This document shows positions 55,826 through 63,790 of a stretch of DNA of 64,000 bases, one piece after another (the first letter of the stretch is position 1; each line of letters begins with the position of its first letter). This DNA is from Leifsonia sp. 466MF (GTDB lineage Bacteria; Actinomycetota; Actinomycetes; Actinomycetales; Microbacteriaceae), in contig NZ_LT629696.1 of the NCBI RefSeq assembly GCF_900100265.1, positions 3,410,001 to 3,474,000 of the forward strand, given 5' to 3'. The translations under genes were made by a program, and so were the position numbers. A model generated the notes under the pieces. The model saw only the letters and a list, made by a program, of their open reading frames with translations. It made no database searches and was not told where the DNA came from.

Positions 55826-56878
55826 TCAGGAGGCCGGCGGTGCGGCCGTGCTCGCGCGCACGACCAGTCGCGTGTGGAGCACCGAGGAGCGCACCGGCTC
55901 CGGGCGCGCCTCGATCTCCGCGATCAGCAGTTCGAGGGCGCGGCGGCCGATGGCCTCGAACTCCTGATGGATGGTCGTCAGCGGCGGCCAGAACGAGTCC
56001 GACTCGGCCATGTCGTCGAATCCGACGACGCTGACGTCCTCCGGCACCCGCCGGCCGGCCTCGTGGAGGGCGCGCAGAACGCCGAGGGCCATCTGGTCGT
56101 TCGCCGCGAAGACGGCCGTGATCTCGGGGCGCGCGGCGATCTCCTGCCCGTGGCGGTAGCCGGCCGAGGTCGACCAATCGCCGCGGAAGACCTCCGGCAC
56201 AGGAGCTCCCGCCGCCTCCAGAGTCCGGCGCCACGACTCCTCCCTGCGTGCGGCCGAATACGAGTCGCCGGGACCGGAGATGTGCCAGACCGTGCGATGG
56301 CCGAGGTCGAGCAGGTGCTGGGTGGCCTGCCGCGCACCCTCCGCCTGGTCCGTGTCGACCTGCGGGTAGTCGGGGCGCTCGGTCGAGTCGACGACCACGA
56401 CCGACAGCCCGGACGGCAGCTCGACATCGGCACGGTCGACGATGTGCGCCTCGATCACGACGATGATGCCGTCGACCGCCTGCTCCAGCAGACGGCTGAG
56501 CGCGACGCTCACATCCTGCTGCGTCGGGCGTTCGACCGGGACGACCGTGATCGAGTAGCCGGCGGTCGCCGCCGACACGGCGATGGCATCCAGGGTCCGC
56601 ATGTTGCCGTAGGACGACAGGGTGAACATGACCACGCCGATGTTCCGGAAGCGGCCAGACCGCAGCGCCCGCGCCGCGCGATTCGGACGGTAGCCGAGCG
56701 CCTGCATCGAGGCGAGGACGCGCTGGCGCGTGGTCTCCTCGACGTTGGTGAGGCCGTTCGCCACCCGCGACACGGTCTGCGTGGAGACGCCCGCGTGCGC
56801 CGCGACATCGCCCAACGACGGACCGCGTTTGCGCCCGGTTGCACGGGCGGACGGGGATTCGGCCAGCGACTCTGCCAT
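55826..56878 (-). CDS. LacI-family transcriptional repressor, 350 aa
   Basis: The HTH/hinge is 'SLGDVAAHAGVSTQTVSRVA' then 'NGLTNVEETTRQRVLASMQALGYRPN', followed by a sugar-binding periplasmic-protein fold ('FAANDQMALGVLRALHEAGR', 'SVVGFDDMAESDSFWPPLTT'). It is divergent from a sugar ABC/beta-galactosidase operon, with two LacI-type operators in the gap, so it almost certainly represses that operon. The inducer is probably the sugar or a galactoside. ATG 56878 is preceded by GTGGAG. Upstream Met codons at 56926-56929 would overlap the operator and are rejected. Confidence 0.93.
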   Translation of the reverse strand: MAESLAESPSARATGRKRGPSLGDVAAHAGVSTQTVSRVANGLTNVEETTRQRVLASMQALGYRPNRAARALRSGRFRNIGVVMFTLSSYGNMRTLDAIAVSAATAGYSITVVPVERPTQQDVSVALSRLLEQAVDGIIVVIEAHIVDRADVELPSGLSVVVVDSTERPDYPQVDTDQAEGARQATQHLLDLGHRTVWHISGPGDSYSAARREESWRRTLEAAGAPVPEVFRGDWSTSAGYRHGQEIAARPEITAVFAANDQMALGVLRALHEAGRRVPEDVSVVGFDDMAESDSFWPPLTTIHQEFEAIGRRALELLIAEIEARPEPVRSSVLHTRLVVRASTAAPPAS

Positions 56879-56926
56879 GGTCTCCACTTCTCGGTGTTCA
56901 ACACGAGTGTCAACACGACCTTGCAT

Positions 56927-56944
56927 CATGTTGACGTGAACATG
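56927..56944 (+). promoter_or_regulatory. LacI operator O1
   Basis: CATGTTGACGTGAACATG: a near-perfect 18-bp palindrome (TGTT-x-ACGT-x-AACA) lying between a TTGCAT -35 (56921-56926) and a TAGAGT -10 (56946-56951). Binding here would block RNA polymerase. Confidence 0.8.
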
Positions 56945-56960
56945 TTAGAGTAGCCGCCAC

Positions 56961-56978
56961 GATGTTGACGTAAACATC
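56961..56978 (+). promoter_or_regulatory. LacI operator O2
   Basis: GATGTTGACGTAAACATC, the same TGTT-x-ACGT-x-AACA core as O1, centred 34 bp downstream of it (about three helical turns) and just past the expected transcription start. The ABC operon start codon is at 57008. Confidence 0.8.
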
Positions 56979-57007
56979 CGCACACCGATCTCGAACCCAG
57001 GGAAGAC

Positions 57008-57931
57008 ATGACAACGACGTCCCTCACGCGGGCCACCGCGCCCGGCACCCCCCGCCGCGGCCGCCGGTCGCGCCGCGACTGGCGCGGCTGGGCCTTCGTG
57101 GCCCCCTTCATGGTCGTCTTCGCGGCGATGATCATCGCACCGGTGGTCTACGCGATCTACCTCAGCCTCTTCCGCCAGCAGCTCATCGGCGGCAACGCGT
57201 TCGTCGGGCTCGGCAACTACGTCGCCGTGTTCCAGGACGAGAAGTTCTGGGCGTCGCTCGGCCGCGTCTCGCTGTTCCTCGTCGTGCAGGTGCCGATCAT
57301 GCTGGTCCTCTCGCTGATCGCCGCCCTCGCCCTCGACAGCGCGCGGCTGCACGGCGCCGGGTTCTTCCGGATCGCACTCTTCCTCCCCTACGCGGTGCCC
57401 GGTGTGGTGGCCGCGCTGATCTGGGGATTCATCTACGGCGACCAGTTCGGTCTGACCGCGAGCATCAACCAGCTGCTCGGGACCGGGCTCGTGCCGCTCA
57501 GCGGGCAGTGGGTGCTCGCCTCCATCGGCAACATCGTCACCTGGGAGTTCATGGGCTACAACATGCTCATCTTCTACGCGGCGCTGCGCGTCATCCCGGG
57601 CGAGCTCTACGAGGCGGCCGAGATCGACGGCGCCGGAGCGTTCCGCACGGTGTTCAGCATCAAGCTGCCCGCCATCCGCGGCGCGCTCGTGATCGCGACG
57701 ATCTTCTCGATCATCGGCAGCTTCCAGCTCTTCAACGAGCCGAACCTTCTCAAGCAGCTGGCGCCCAACGCGATCAGCAGCTACTTCACCCCGAACATGT
57801 ACGCCTACAACCTCTCGTTCGCCGGCCAGCAGTTCAATTACGCCGCGACCGTCGCGATCGTGATGGGCGTCCTGACCGCCGTCATCGCGTATGTGGTGCA
57901 GCTGCGCGGCACGAGGAAGGAGGCCCGCTGA
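57008..57931 (+). CDS. carbohydrate ABC importer permease 1 (MalF type), 307 aa
   Basis: CUT1-family permease with six helices: 'WAFVAPFMVVFAAMIIAPVV', 'FLVVQVPIMLVLSLIAALAL', 'PYAVPGVVAALIWGFIYGDQ'. The EAA loop 'ELYEAAEIDGAGAFRTVFSIKLPAI' contacts an ATPase. No ATPase gene is in the operon, so a shared MsiK-type ATPase elsewhere is expected, as in other actinobacteria. Preceded by GGGAAG; coupled to permease 2 by TGATG. Confidence 0.93.
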   Translation: MTTTSLTRATAPGTPRRGRRSRRDWRGWAFVAPFMVVFAAMIIAPVVYAIYLSLFRQQLIGGNAFVGLGNYVAVFQDEKFWASLGRVSLFLVVQVPIMLVLSLIAALALDSARLHGAGFFRIALFLPYAVPGVVAALIWGFIYGDQFGLTASINQLLGTGLVPLSGQWVLASIGNIVTWEFMGYNMLIFYAALRVIPGELYEAAEIDGAGAFRTVFSIKLPAIRGALVIATIFSIIGSFQLFNEPNLLKQLAPNAISSYFTPNMYAYNLSFAGQQFNYAATVAIVMGVLTAVIAYVVQLRGTRKEAR

Positions 57932-58866
57932 TGGCCACGCTGACCGACACCCGCAGCACCCGCCCGCGCAAGGCTCCGTCGCGCGCCGCCGCTCGCGTCC
58001 GGGCCGGCGCCTCCTCCGGCCGCCGCATCCGCAAGTCGCCGCTGCTGACGATCGTGATGGTGCTCTTCGTCATCTACTCGTTCGTGCCGCTCATCTGGCT
58101 GATCGTCAACGCGACGAAGACCCAGCCGGACCTCTACTCGTCGTTCGGGCTCTGGTTCGGCAAGGACTTCAACCTCTTCCAGAACATCGCCGACACCTTC
58201 ACCTACCGCGGCGGCATCTTCGTGCAGTGGCTGGGCAACACCCTCCTCTACGTGGTCGTCGGCGCGGGCGGGGCCACGCTGCTCGCCACCGTCGCCGGCT
58301 ACGGCATGGCGAAGTACAACTTCCCGGGCAAGCGCGCCGTGTTCGCCGTGGTGCTCGGCGCGATCGCCGTCCCGGGGACCGCCCTGGCCGTCCCGACGTT
58401 CCTGCTGTTCAGCCAGGCCGGGCTCACCAACACCCCCTGGTCGGTCATCCTGCCCTCGCTCATCAGCCCGTTCGGCTTCTACCTCATCTGGACCTACGCG
58501 AGCGAGGCCATCCCGACCGAGCTGCTGGAGGCGGCGCGGATGGACGGGGCAGGCGAGTTCCGCACGTTCTTCACCATCTCGCTGCGGCTCCTCGCGCCCG
58601 GCATCGTCACGGTCGCACTGTTCGCGATCGTCGCGACCTGGAACAACTACTTCCTGCCGCTCATCATGCTGAGCGACCCCACCTGGTACCCCCTCACGGT
58701 GGGTCTCAGCCAGTGGAGCGCGCAGGCGACCGGGGTCGGCGCCCAGCCGATCTTCAACCTCGTGATCACCGGATCTCTCATCACGATCGTCCCGATCGTG
58801 GCCGCGTTCCTGGTGCTCCAGCGCTACTGGCAGTCGGGTCTGGCCGCCGGAAGCGTCAAGCAGTAA
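57931..58866 (+). CDS. carbohydrate ABC importer permease 2 (MalG type), 311 aa
   Basis: The N-terminal 35 residues are basic, then 'LLTIVMVLFVIYSFVPLIWLI' and five further helices; the EAA loop is 'ELLEAARMDGAGEFRTFFTISLRLL'. 'PTWYPLTVGLSQWSAQ' is common in galactoside/oligosaccharide CUT1 permeases. Start and preceding stop share one base (TGATG). Confidence 0.93.
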   Translation: MATLTDTRSTRPRKAPSRAAARVRAGASSGRRIRKSPLLTIVMVLFVIYSFVPLIWLIVNATKTQPDLYSSFGLWFGKDFNLFQNIADTFTYRGGIFVQWLGNTLLYVVVGAGGATLLATVAGYGMAKYNFPGKRAVFAVVLGAIAVPGTALAVPTFLLFSQAGLTNTPWSVILPSLISPFGFYLIWTYASEAIPTELLEAARMDGAGEFRTFFTISLRLLAPGIVTVALFAIVATWNNYFLPLIMLSDPTWYPLTVGLSQWSAQATGVGAQPIFNLVITGSLITIVPIVAAFLVLQRYWQSGLAAGSVKQ

Positions 58867-58916
58867 CCCCATCCCCCATCCGCAATCTCATTCCACGAAG
58901 AAGTGAAAGGAAGCTC

Positions 58917-60263
58917 ATGAAGAGCACTCTCGCGTCCCGGCGCATCGCCCGGGTCGTCACCGCTGCGGTGGTCGGCGCCGTCGCCGCCGCCTCCCTGGCC
59001 GCCTGCTCCGGCGGTACCTCGTCCGGCGGCGGAAGCGCCTCCGACATCGACGCGGCGCTCAAGCAGGGCGGGACCATCACGTACTGGTCGTGGACCCCGT
59101 CGGCGGAGGCCCAGGTCGCCGCGTTCGAGAAGGAGTACCCGAAGGTCAAGGTCAAGCTGGTCAATGCCGGCACGAACACGACCGAGTACACCAAGCTGCA
59201 GAACGCGATCAAGGCCGGATCGGGCGCCCCCGACGTCGCGCAGGTCGAGTACTACGCCATCCCGCAGTTCGCTCTCTCCGACTCCCTCGTCGACCTCAAG
59301 CAGTACGGCTTCGACAAGCTTCAGGACGACTACACCCCCGGCCCCTGGGGCTCGGTGAACGTCGGCGGAAAGCTGGTCGGCCTCCCGCAGGACTCCGGCC
59401 CCATGGCGATGTTCTACAACAAGACCGTCTTCGACAAGAACGGCATCGCCGTGCCGAAGACCTGGGACGAGTACGTCGCGGCCGCGCAGAAGCTGCACGC
59501 CGCCGACCCGAACGCCTACATCACGAGCGACTCCGGCGACTCCGGCTTCACCACCTCGATGATCTGGCAGGCGGGCGGCCGCCCGTTCGACGTCGACGGC
59601 ACCAAGCTGTCGATCAACCTCCAGGACGAGGGCACCAAGAAGTGGACGGGCACCTGGGACAAGCTGGTCGAGGGCAAGCTGCTCTCCAGCGTCCCCGGCT
59701 GGAGCGACGACTGGTTCAAGGCGCTCGGCAACGGCTCCATCGCCACGCTGATCACCGGCGCGTGGATGCCCGGCGTGCTCGAGTCGTCGGTGAAGGACGG
59801 CGCTGGTCAGTGGCGCGTCGCCCCGATCCCGACCTACGACGGCAAGCCGGCCAACGCCGAGAACGGCGGCGGCGGGCAGGTCGTGCTCAAGCAGAGCAAG
59901 AACCCGGCGCTCGCGGCCGGCTTCCTCAAGTGGCTGAACAACGACGAGGACAGCATCAAGGTGTTCCTCGAGTCCGGCGGCTTCCCGTCGACCACGAAGG
60001 ACCTGAACTCCTCCGAGTTCCTCGCTTCCGCCCCCGAGTACTTCGGCGGCCAGAAGATCAACGAGGTGCTGGTGGACGGCTCCAAGAACGTGTCGACCGG
60101 CTGGCAGTATCTGCCGTTCCAGGTCTACGCGAACAGCATCTACGGCGACACGGTCGGACAGTCCTACACGTCGAACTCCAGCCTGAACCCCGGCCTGCAG
60201 GCCTGGCAGAAGGCGCTGGTGGAGTACGGCAACCAGCAGGGCTTCACCGTCACCGGCAAGTAG
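58917..60263 (+). CDS. family-1 sugar-binding lipoprotein, 448 aa
   Basis: Signal peptide and lipobox 'VVGAVAAASLAACSGG', so it is a lipid-anchored binding protein. The family-1 fold shows 'GGTITYWSWTPSAEAQVAAF', 'YTKLQNAIKAGSGAPDVAQV', 'GLPQDSGPMAMFYNKTVFDK' and 'WFKALGNGSIATLITGAWMP'. It feeds the two permeases. GAAAGGAAG is the Shine-Dalgarno. A 15-bp hairpin follows the stop, which should raise its mRNA level relative to the downstream enzyme. Ligand is probably a galacto-oligosaccharide, by context. Confidence 0.93.
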   Translation: MKSTLASRRIARVVTAAVVGAVAAASLAACSGGTSSGGGSASDIDAALKQGGTITYWSWTPSAEAQVAAFEKEYPKVKVKLVNAGTNTTEYTKLQNAIKAGSGAPDVAQVEYYAIPQFALSDSLVDLKQYGFDKLQDDYTPGPWGSVNVGGKLVGLPQDSGPMAMFYNKTVFDKNGIAVPKTWDEYVAAAQKLHAADPNAYITSDSGDSGFTTSMIWQAGGRPFDVDGTKLSINLQDEGTKKWTGTWDKLVEGKLLSSVPGWSDDWFKALGNGSIATLITGAWMPGVLESSVKDGAGQWRVAPIPTYDGKPANAENGGGGQVVLKQSKNPALAAGFLKWLNNDEDSIKVFLESGGFPSTTKDLNSSEFLASAPEYFGGQKINEVLVDGSKNVSTGWQYLPFQVYANSIYGDTVGQSYTSNSSLNPGLQAWQKALVEYGNQQGFTVTGK

Positions 60264-60277
60264 CAACAGCAGTACCT

Positions 60278-60312
60278 CCGTGGCCGGCCGCGCACGCCGC
60301 GGCCGGCCACGG
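60278..60312 (+). terminator. intercistronic 15-bp hairpin after the sugar-binding gene
   Basis: CCGTGGCCGGCCGCG and CGCGGCCGGCCACGG pair perfectly around a 5-nt loop, 14 bp past the binding-protein stop and 24 bp before the beta-galactosidase start. It parallels the hairpin at 24239 in the other importer operon. Confidence 0.75.
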
Positions 60313-60336
60313 CCTTCCCACCCCTTCAGGAGAACC

Positions 60337-62100
60337 ATGACCACCTTCGAGATCGCGGGCGACGACTTCGTCCTCGACGGCGAGCCGTTCCGCATCCTCT
60401 CCGGAGCGCTGCACTACTTCCGGGTGCACCCGGACGACTGGGCCGACCGCATCCACAAGGCGCGCCTGATGGGGCTCAACACGATCGAGACCTACGTGCC
60501 GTGGAACGCGCACGAACCGCGCCCCGGCGAATGGCGTGCCGACGGCGCTCTCGATCTCGCCCGGTTCCTGAAGGCGGTGGCCGACGAGGGGATGTACGCG
60601 ATCGTCCGCCCCGGACCGTACATTTGCGCCGAATGGGACAACGGCGGTCTGCCCGCGTGGCTGTTCACGGATCCGGAGGTCGGCATCCGCCGGTCGGAGC
60701 CGCGGTTCGTCGCCGCGCTCTCCGCCTACCTGCGGAACGTGCTCGACATCGTCCGGCCGCTGCAGGTGACCGAGGGCGGCCCTGTGCTGCTCGTGCAGGT
60801 CGAGAACGAGTACGGCGCGTACGGCGACGACAAGGATTACCTGCGTCAGCTGGTCGAGGTCATCCGAGGCGCCGGGATCACGGTGCCGCTGACGACGGTC
60901 GACCAGCCGCAGGACGACATGCTCGAGAACGGTTCGCTGCCGGAGCTGCTGAAGACCGCCTCCTTCGGCTCCCGTTCGCGCGAGCGGCTGGCGACGTTGC
61001 GCCGGCACCAGCCGACCGGTCCGCTGATGTGCTCGGAGTTCTGGGACGGCTGGTTCGACAGCTGGGGCGGTCACCACCACACCACCTCGGTGGAGGAGTC
61101 GGCGGCCGATCTGGATGCGCTGCTCGCGCTGGGCGCGTCCGTCAACCTGTACATGTTCCACGGCGGAACCAATTTCGGCTTCACCAACGGCGCCAACGAC
61201 AAGGGCGTCTACCAGCCGATCGTCACCAGCTACGACTACGACGCCCCGCTCGACGAGGCGGGCGAGCCGACCGAGAAATTCTGGGCGTTCCGCGATGTGA
61301 TCGCACAGTACGCACCGGTGCCGGAGCTCGAGCCCGTCGTGGCCGCGGCTGCGCCCGCGTTCACCGTCCCGTTCGGCTCCTCGGTTCCACTGTGGTCGGT
61401 CGCCGACCGGCTGGGCGAGTGGTCGCACACGGACTCGCTGCCGACATTCGACGAGCTGGGCCACTACAGCGGTCTCGGCCTGTACCGCACCGAGATCGAC
61501 ACGACCGAGCCCGCGGTACTGGAGTTCGGCGAGGTCCGCGACCGCGCGTACGTCTCCGTCGGCGCGAGCCGCCTCGGCGTGCTCGCCCGCGACCACCACG
61601 ACTCCGCCATCGCGCTCTCCCCCAGCCGCGGAACCCTCACCGTGCTCGTCGAGGACCAGGGCCGCGTCGACTACGGCCCCCGCATCGGCGAGCCGAAGGG
61701 ACTCATCGGTCCGGTGCAGTTGAACGGCGAGGAGCTGCGGCGCTGGAGCGTGCTCCCGCTCGAGCTGTCGTCGCTCGCGCCCGTGCGCGACGCCCTCGAC
61801 GCCGCCGGCGCCGACACGCCCGAGCGCCTGGCCGGTCCGGTCTTCGCCCGCGCCGTCTTCGGCCTGGACGAGCCGTACCCCCTGTTCCTCGACACGACGG
61901 GATGGGGCAAGGGCGTCGCCTGGATCAACGGCTTCCACCTGGGCCGCTACTGGACTCGCGGGCCGCAGGAGACGCTGTTCGTCCCGCGCGGCGTTCTGCG
62001 TGCCGGCGCGAACGAGCTGATCGTGCTGGAGCTGGAGTCCGCCGCCGAGGCCGTCGCCGCCTTCGTGCCGGAACCGCGTCTGGGCCACACGGAGGTCTGA
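60337..62100 (+). CDS. GH35 beta-galactosidase, 587 aa
   Basis: Retaining beta-galactosidase: (beta/alpha)8 domain with acid/base Glu158 in 'LLVQVENEYGAYGDDKDYL' and nucleophile Glu234 in 'LMCSEFWDGWFDSWGGHHHT'. Opening 'DDFVLDGEPFRILSGALHYF' with 'NTIETYVPWNAHEPRPGEW' is the GH35 signature, and C-terminal jelly rolls carry 'GRYWTRGPQETLFVPRGVLR'. No signal peptide, so it hydrolyses galactosides after import by the upstream ABC system. TTCAGGAG precedes the ATG. It is the last gene of the LacI-controlled operon. Confidence 0.95.
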   Translation: MTTFEIAGDDFVLDGEPFRILSGALHYFRVHPDDWADRIHKARLMGLNTIETYVPWNAHEPRPGEWRADGALDLARFLKAVADEGMYAIVRPGPYICAEWDNGGLPAWLFTDPEVGIRRSEPRFVAALSAYLRNVLDIVRPLQVTEGGPVLLVQVENEYGAYGDDKDYLRQLVEVIRGAGITVPLTTVDQPQDDMLENGSLPELLKTASFGSRSRERLATLRRHQPTGPLMCSEFWDGWFDSWGGHHHTTSVEESAADLDALLALGASVNLYMFHGGTNFGFTNGANDKGVYQPIVTSYDYDAPLDEAGEPTEKFWAFRDVIAQYAPVPELEPVVAAAAPAFTVPFGSSVPLWSVADRLGEWSHTDSLPTFDELGHYSGLGLYRTEIDTTEPAVLEFGEVRDRAYVSVGASRLGVLARDHHDSAIALSPSRGTLTVLVEDQGRVDYGPRIGEPKGLIGPVQLNGEELRRWSVLPLELSSLAPVRDALDAAGADTPERLAGPVFARAVFGLDEPYPLFLDTTGWGKGVAWINGFHLGRYWTRGPQETLFVPRGVLRAGANELIVLELESAAEAVAAFVPEPRLGHTEV

Positions 62101-62105
62101 TCCGG

Positions 62106-62870
62106 TCAGAGACCAGCGGCCGAGGGCGCCTCCGCGACCGTTCCGGTAACCGGGCGCCCTCGGACGCTGAGCACGGTGACGCAGACCGTGATCGCGGCGA
62201 GCAGGATCAGGCTGACCGGTCCGGTCCCCAGCGCCAGTCCACCGCGAGCGTGCGACACGGCGAGGCCGTCGGAGAGCGACGCCCCGAACGGCCGGGTCAG
62301 CACGTACGCGGTCCAGAACGCCGCCGTCGCGCCGAAGCCCCACCAGCGATAAGCCGCGCCGGGAAGGGCGAACAGGATGCCGAACAGCAGAGCGGAGGCG
62401 AAGTAGCCCAGCCCGAGCGTGGTCGCGGTCAGGTCGCCGACCGCTGTTCCGAGGGCGAAAGTCGCCAGGACCGCGCACCAGTAGAACACCTGGCGCGCCG
62501 GAGTGTCGATGCGGTGCACCGACAGCGTTCGCTGGGTGGCGAACCAGAGGACGAAGACCATCGCGAGAGCGACGGCGAACACCACCGTCGAGACGAGGTA
62601 CGGGACGCCGAGCTCGACATGCAGCACATCGGCCACCATCGTGCCGAAGACGGCGACCATCAGCACGGCGCTCCAGTAGACCCACGGGATGTACCGCCGC
62701 ACGGCGAACTGCAGCCCGAGCGCCACGGCGAACACTACGAAGGCCCCACCGACGGCGACGACAGGGTCGATGGTCTTCACCAGGAAGTCGGACGCCGTCT
62801 CCCCCATGGCCGTCGTCAGCAGCTTGGTCACCCAGAACAGGGCGGTGACGGCGGGAACGGTGTTGCGCAT
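62106..62870 (-). CDS. four-repeat DUF347 (COG4705-type) membrane protein, 254 aa
   Basis: About eight membrane helices in four repeats. Each repeat has [FY]-W-x9-G-x3-[AGS]-D with identical spacing: W13/G23/D28, W66/G76/D81, W131/G141/D146 and W186/G196/D201. This matches the DUF347 repeat, found four times in a family of bacterial membrane proteins with a conserved Trp. The four buried Asp could line a cation path, but no function is established. The start is ATG 62870. It lies 5 bp from the convergent beta-galactosidase gene. Confidence 0.88.
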   Translation of the reverse strand: MRNTVPAVTALFWVTKLLTTAMGETASDFLVKTIDPVVAVGGAFVVFAVALGLQFAVRRYIPWVYWSAVLMVAVFGTMVADVLHVELGVPYLVSTVVFAVALAMVFVLWFATQRTLSVHRIDTPARQVFYWCAVLATFALGTAVGDLTATTLGLGYFASALLFGILFALPGAAYRWWGFGATAAFWTAYVLTRPFGASLSDGLAVSHARGGLALGTGPVSLILLAAITVCVTVLSVRGRPVTGTVAEAPSAAGL

Positions 62871-62981
62871 CCACTCAGCATCCCGAACGGAGGCGGCTTC
62901 GCGCCTGGGTGGAGGGGGCGAACGCCTGAAAGGGCTCAGAGACTCCGCTCACGCGCAGGCCGCACGGTGAGCACGACGCGC

Positions 62982-62987
62982 TAAGGT
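62982..62987 (+). promoter_or_regulatory. -10 element of the FadR-type regulator gene
   Basis: TAAGGT ends 7 nt before ATG 62995; no Shine-Dalgarno. Leaderless transcript predicted. Confidence 0.5.
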
Positions 62988-62994
62988 CATACCT

Positions 62995-63765
62995 ATGGCG
63001 ACCGACCCCGACGCTGCAGCCCGGCTCATCCCGCAGCGGCTGCCCGCCGCGCGGCTGGGCGTCGCCGTGGTGGCCGAGCTCGTCGAGATCATCGTCACCG
63101 GCCAACTGAAGGAGGGCGACCTCCTGCCGCCGGAGGGTCCGCTCAGCGAGCACTTCGGGGTCAGCCGAACGGTCCTCCGCGAGTCCGTCAAGCGGCTGGA
63201 GGAGAAGGGCCTGGTGATCGTGTCCCAGGGTCGCGGCACGCAGGTCCAGGCGCCCGGCTACTGGAACATGCTCGACCCGGTGGTGCTCTCTGCGCTCATC
63301 GACAACGACGAGAGCCTCGGCGTGCTCGACGAACTGACCGTCGTGCGCGCGAGCCTCGAGTCGGCGATGGCGGGCGCGGTCGCCCGCTCGCACACGGCCG
63401 ACGGGCTGCGGCGCCTCGAGAACGCGCTCACCGCGATGCGCGAGAGCGAGTCGGAGACGGACTCCTTCCGGCAGGCCGACGTGGTGTTCCACTACGCGCT
63501 CATGGAGATCTCCGGCAATCGCCTCGCGGAGAACATCGCCAAGCACCTCTACAAGCGCGCCGTCGAGTCCAGCCGATACCAGGGCATCAACCCGCCGGAC
63601 GCCGTGGCGCTGACTCTCGACGAGCACGCGGCCATCGTGGAGGCCATCGCCAACGGGGATGCCGCCGCCGCCGAGCGGGCCATGCACGACCACATCCACA
63701 TCTCGTGGGAGCGCCGCCGGCTTCCGGACCACGCGCCCGGCGCCCGCGCGGGCCAGTCGAGCTGA
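62995..63765 (+). CDS. FadR-subfamily GntR transcriptional regulator, 256 aa
   Basis: N-terminal GntR winged helix 'VVAELVEIIVTGQLKEGDLL', 'SEHFGVSRTVLRESVKRLEE', 'GLVIVSQGRGTQVQAP'; C-terminal FCD all-helical ligand domain with metal-binding residues ('DVVFHYALMEISGNRLAENI', 'LDEHAAIVEAIANGDAAAAE', 'HDHIHISWERR'). FCD members sense small carboxylates. The convergent neighbour looks like L-fuconate dehydratase, so control of L-fucose/L-fuconate use is likely by context. Confidence 0.92.
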   Translation: MATDPDAAARLIPQRLPAARLGVAVVAELVEIIVTGQLKEGDLLPPEGPLSEHFGVSRTVLRESVKRLEEKGLVIVSQGRGTQVQAPGYWNMLDPVVLSALIDNDESLGVLDELTVVRASLESAMAGAVARSHTADGLRRLENALTAMRESESETDSFRQADVVFHYALMEISGNRLAENIAKHLYKRAVESSRYQGINPPDAVALTLDEHAAIVEAIANGDAAAAERAMHDHIHISWERRRLPDHAPGARAGQSS

Positions 63766-63790
63766 CGGACAGGCGGCGGGTCGTCGGTGG

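Noticed and set aside
56879..56929. LacI repressor starting at ATG 56929
   Set aside because: That start lies within operator O1 and adds 17 residues before the family N-terminus; ATG 56878 has a GGAG ribosome site.
60250..62874. 874-codon open frame on the minus strand
   Set aside because: It is opposite the GH35 gene and out of frame with the DUF347 gene, with no conserved motif.
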